Positions 5,771-8,046 of a stretch of DNA of 8,046 nt are shown in pieces; the first letter of the stretch is position 1, and each line of letters starts with the position of its first letter. The position numbers and the translations under genes were made by a program. The notes beneath the pieces were generated by a model, which was not told where the DNA came from, searched no databases, and saw only the letters and a list, made by a program, of their open reading frames with translations. This stretch comes from Thalassovita sp. (lineage in GTDB: Bacteria; Pseudomonadota; Alphaproteobacteria; Rhodobacterales; Rhodobacteraceae): assembly GCA_029212905.1 (NCBI GenBank), contig JARGPB010000039.1, positions 1 to 8,046 on the forward strand, written 5' to 3'.

Positions 5771-7888
5771 ATGGCACGCGAATACCCACTCGACCGGTAC
5801 CGCAACTTCGGTATCATGGCGCACATCGACGCAGGTAAAACCACCTGTTCGGAGCGGATCCTGTTTTACACCGGCAAATCCCACAACATCGGTGAGGTGC
5901 ACGATGGTGCAGCCACCATGGACTGGATGGAGCAGGAGCAGGAACGCGGCATCACCATCACTTCGGCTGCGACCACCACTTTCTGGGAACGCACCGAGGA
6001 TGGCGAAACCGCCGATTCCGAGAAGCACCGCCTGAACATCATCGACACCCCCGGCCACGTTGACTTCACCATTGAAGTTGAGCGTTCGCTGGCGGTTCTG
6101 GATGGTGCAGTCTGTGTTCTGGATGCAAACGCTGGTGTTGAGCCCCAGACCGAAACCGTGTGGCGTCAGGCTGACCGCTACAAGGTTCCGCGGATGGTTT
6201 TTGTCAACAAAATGGACAAGATCGGCGCAGACTTCTTTAACTGCGTTAAGATGATCGAAGACCGTACTGGCGCGCGTGCTGTGCCCGTTGGTATCCCGAT
6301 CGGCGCAGAAACCGAGCTGGAAGGCCTGGTTGACCTGGTGACCATGAAAGAATGGCTGTGGCAGGGCGAAGACCTTGGTGCATCTTGGGTTCAGGTGGAT
6401 ATCCGCCCCGAGCTGCAAGACATGGCCAACGAATGGCGCGGTAAGATGATCGAAGCGGCCGTCGAAGAAGACGACGACGCAATGGAAGCTTACCTGGAAG
6501 GCGAAGAGCCCGATGTTGCAACTCTGCGCAAACTGTTGCGCAAGGGCACGCTGGCTCTTCACTTTGTGCCGGTTCTGGGCGGTTCCGCGTTTAAGAACAA
6601 AGGCGTGCAGCCGCTGCTGAACGCTGTGATCGACTATCTGCCCAGCCCGCTGGACGTTGTCGATTACATGGGCTTTAAACCCGGTGACGAAACCGAAACC
6701 CGTGACATCCCGCGTCGTGCGGATGATGACATGGCGTTCTCGGGCCTGGCATTCAAAATCATGAACGACCCCTTCGTTGGTTCGTTGACCTTTGTTCGTA
6801 TCTATTCGGGCACCCTGAACAAGGGCGACTCGATGCTGAACTCGACCAAAGGCAACACCGAGCGTGTTGGCCGGATGATGATGATGCACTCGAACGACCG
6901 TGACGAAATCTCGGAAGCGTTCGCAGGTGACATTATTGCGCTGGGTGGTTTGAAAAACACTACCACTGGTGACACCCTGTGTGCCAAGTCCGACCCCGTC
7001 GTTCTGGAAACCATGACCTTCCCCGATCCTGTGATCGAGATCGCCGTGGAGCCCAAAACCAAGGGTGACCAAGAGAAAATGTCGCAAGGTCTGGCCCGTC
7101 TGGCCGCCGAAGACCCCTCCTTCCGCGTTGAAACCGACATCGAGTCGGGGCAGACCATCATGAAGGGCATGGGCGAACTTCACCTGGACATCCTGGTTGA
7201 TCGTCTGAAACGCGAGTTCAAGGTTGAGGCGAACATTGGTGCACCGCAGGTGGCCTATCGTGAAACTATCAGCCACGAAGCTGAAATCGATTACACCCAC
7301 AAGAAACAGTCGGGTGGTTCGGGTCAGTTCGCGCGGATCAAGATGGTCATCACTCCGACCGAAGCTGGCGAAGGTTACTCGTTCGAGTCGAAAATCGTTG
7401 GTGGTAACGTGCCCAAGGAATACATTCCGGGTGTCGAAAAAGGCGTGAAATCCGTCATGGATAGCGGCCCTCTGGCTGGCTTCCCCGTGATCGATTTCAA
7501 AGTTGCGCTGATCGACGGTGCATACCACGATGTTGACTCCTCGGTTCTGGCCTTTGAAATCGCGGCGCGTGCCGGGATGCGCGAAGGTCTGAAGAAAGCG
7601 GGCGCCAAACTGCTGGAACCTGTGATGAAAGTCGAAGTTATTACTCCGGAAGAGTACACCGGCGGAATCATCGGCGATCTGACTTCGCGTCGTGGCCAGG
7701 TGACTGGTCAGGAACCGCGCGGCAACGCGATTGCGATCGACGCATTCGTGCCGCTGGCCAACATGTTTGGCTACATCAACACGCTGCGTTCGATGTCCTC
7801 GGGCCGCGCGCAGTTCTCGATGCAGTTCGATCACTACGACCCGGTTCCGCAGAACCTGTCGGATGAGATCCAGAAAAAATACGCATAA
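5771..7888 (+). CDS. fusA: Translation elongation factor G
   Basis: EF-G is the cytosolic GTPase that drives translocation of tRNAs and mRNA and, with RRF, splits post-termination ribosomes. The 705-residue length is normal. GTP-binding motifs: G1 AHIDAGKTT (17-25), G2 RGIT (59-62, T62 in switch I), G3 DTPGH (92-96, catalytic-type H96), G4 NKMD (146-149), G5 GSAF (271-274). The G domain with its G' insertion ends near 290; domains II and III follow to about 495; domain IV carries GAYHDVDSS, with H586 at the tip that enters the decoding centre; domain V begins near LLEPVMKVEV (614). This is the canonical housekeeping form, not a FusA2 or TetM-like paralogue, as judged by its str-operon position and intact motifs. 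The spacer from rpsG is 21 bases, with AGAGG (5756-5760) 10 bases before the ATG. Confidence 0.99.
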   Translation: MAREYPLDRYRNFGIMAHIDAGKTTCSERILFYTGKSHNIGEVHDGAATMDWMEQEQERGITITSAATTTFWERTEDGETADSEKHRLNIIDTPGHVDFTIEVERSLAVLDGAVCVLDANAGVEPQTETVWRQADRYKVPRMVFVNKMDKIGADFFNCVKMIEDRTGARAVPVGIPIGAETELEGLVDLVTMKEWLWQGEDLGASWVQVDIRPELQDMANEWRGKMIEAAVEEDDDAMEAYLEGEEPDVATLRKLLRKGTLALHFVPVLGGSAFKNKGVQPLLNAVIDYLPSPLDVVDYMGFKPGDETETRDIPRRADDDMAFSGLAFKIMNDPFVGSLTFVRIYSGTLNKGDSMLNSTKGNTERVGRMMMMHSNDRDEISEAFAGDIIALGGLKNTTTGDTLCAKSDPVVLETMTFPDPVIEIAVEPKTKGDQEKMSQGLARLAAEDPSFRVETDIESGQTIMKGMGELHLDILVDRLKREFKVEANIGAPQVAYRETISHEAEIDYTHKKQSGGSGQFARIKMVITPTEAGEGYSFESKIVGGNVPKEYIPGVEKGVKSVMDSGPLAGFPVIDFKVALIDGAYHDVDSSVLAFEIAARAGMREGLKKAGAKLLEPVMKVEVITPEEYTGGIIGDLTSRRGQVTGQEPRGNAIAIDAFVPLANMFGYINTLRSMSSGRAQFSMQFDHYDPVPQNLSDEIQKKYA

Positions 7889-7892
7889 CAGC

Positions 7893-7947
7893 GGTGGGCC
7901 ACTGGCCCACCCTACCCACCCTGTAGGGTGCGTGCAGTTCACGCACC
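7893..7947. repeat. Pair of inverted REP-like palindromes between fusA and tuf
   Basis: Two short palindromes point away from each other around a 7-base spacer (7916-7922). The right one reads GTAG (7923-7926) then GGTGCGTG (7927-7934), loop CAGTT, CACGCACC (7940-7947): a perfect 8-bp stem. The left one, read on the minus strand, is GTAG (complement of 7912-7915), GGTGGGCC, loop AGT, GGCCCACC, also a perfect 8-bp stem (7893-7900 with 7904-7911). A GTAG tetranucleotide directly before an imperfect or perfect hairpin is the hallmark of REP elements mobilised by REP-associated tyrosine transposases (RAYTs), and the inverted pair resembles a BIME. No transposase is in the window. The CCCACCCT octamer is also directly repeated (7906-7913, 7915-7922). 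No T tract follows, so it is not an intrinsic terminator. Confidence 0.7.
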
Positions 7948-7958
7948 GCTAAAAGTTT

Positions 7959-7965
7959 AAGGAGG
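7959..7965 (+). promoter_or_regulatory. Strong ribosome binding site of tuf
   Basis: AAGGAGG (7959-7965) is a perfect Shine-Dalgarno core. It is followed by two consecutive ATG codons (7968 and 7971). The spacing is 2 bases to the first and 5 to the second, so 7971 is the likelier start, which also matches the usual EF-Tu N-terminus MAKEKFER. Confidence 0.85.
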
Positions 7966-7970
7966 CCATG

Positions 7971-8046
7971 ATGGCTAAGGAAAAGTTTGAACGTAGCAAA
8001 CCGCACGTGAACATCGGCACCATTGGTCACGTTGACCATGGTAAGA
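7971..8046 (+). CDS. tuf: Translation elongation factor Tu, 3'-truncated by the window edge
   Basis: EF-Tu is the GTPase that delivers aminoacyl-tRNA to the ribosomal A site. Only 25 codons are visible: [19 protein letters not shown] at the start, then the beginning of the P-loop, GHVDHGK (19-25), cut before the following threonine. This N-terminus is diagnostic. The gene follows fusA after 82 bases, the usual str-operon order, but that gap contains a REP-like pair rather than a simple spacer. Many alphaproteobacteria have two near-identical tuf copies; the window cannot show whether this genome does. Confidence 0.97.

Noticed and set aside
4736..7942. A 1068-codon open frame on the minus strand covering rpsL, rpsG and fusA.
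   Set aside because: All three genes lie in the same forward frame and avoid TTA, CTA and TCA, so the aligned antisense frame stays open by default. It crosses three unrelated genes and their spacers and shows no recognisable family.
7893..7950. The fusA-tuf palindromes as an intrinsic terminator.
   Set aside because: None of the three possible stems is followed by a T tract; the sequence after the last is GCTAAAAG, then the tuf ribosome binding site.

Overview
The window looks like chromosomal core DNA from an alphaproteobacterium, most likely a Rhodobacterales (Roseobacter-group) species. The protein sequences of RpoC, S12, S7 and EF-G read as that lineage by recognition, and the DNA is moderately GC-rich with strongly biased codons. 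In sense orientation the rare codons TTA, CTA and TCA are almost absent from the highly expressed genes. The genus cannot be fixed by eye.

Layout, all genes on the + strand: (1) 1-3486, the C-terminal four fifths of rpoC (RNA polymerase beta'), running in from the left edge; (2) 3511-3540, a strong intrinsic terminator closing the rpoBC transcript; (3) 3647-4561, an inner-membrane DMT/EamA-type transporter unrelated to transcription or translation; (4) 4562-4894, a 333-base gene-free stretch that appears to hold the str-operon promoter (4635-4663), a long leader and a terminator-like hairpin inside that leader (4764-4804); (5) 4895-5266 rpsL (S12), 5279-5749 rpsG (S7) and 5771-7888 fusA (EF-G), closely spaced; (6) 7893-7947, a pair of inverted REP-like palindromes; (7) 7971 to the right edge, the first 25 codons of tuf (EF-Tu).

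The genes together form the classic rpoBC-str neighbourhood: the catalytic subunit of RNA polymerase, two proteins of the 30S decoding centre and head, and the two GTPase elongation factors. S12 and S7 assemble into the small subunit, EF-Tu delivers aminoacyl-tRNA and EF-G translocates. The transporter is an accessory passenger between the two units.

I see no novel multi-gene system. The points worth a second look are non-coding: an attenuator-like leader upstream of rpsL, a REP doublet between fusA and tuf with mutually exclusive folds, a hairpin that covers the Shine-Dalgarno sequence of the transporter gene, and an rpsL-rpsG gap too short for the E. coli type of S7 autoregulatory site.
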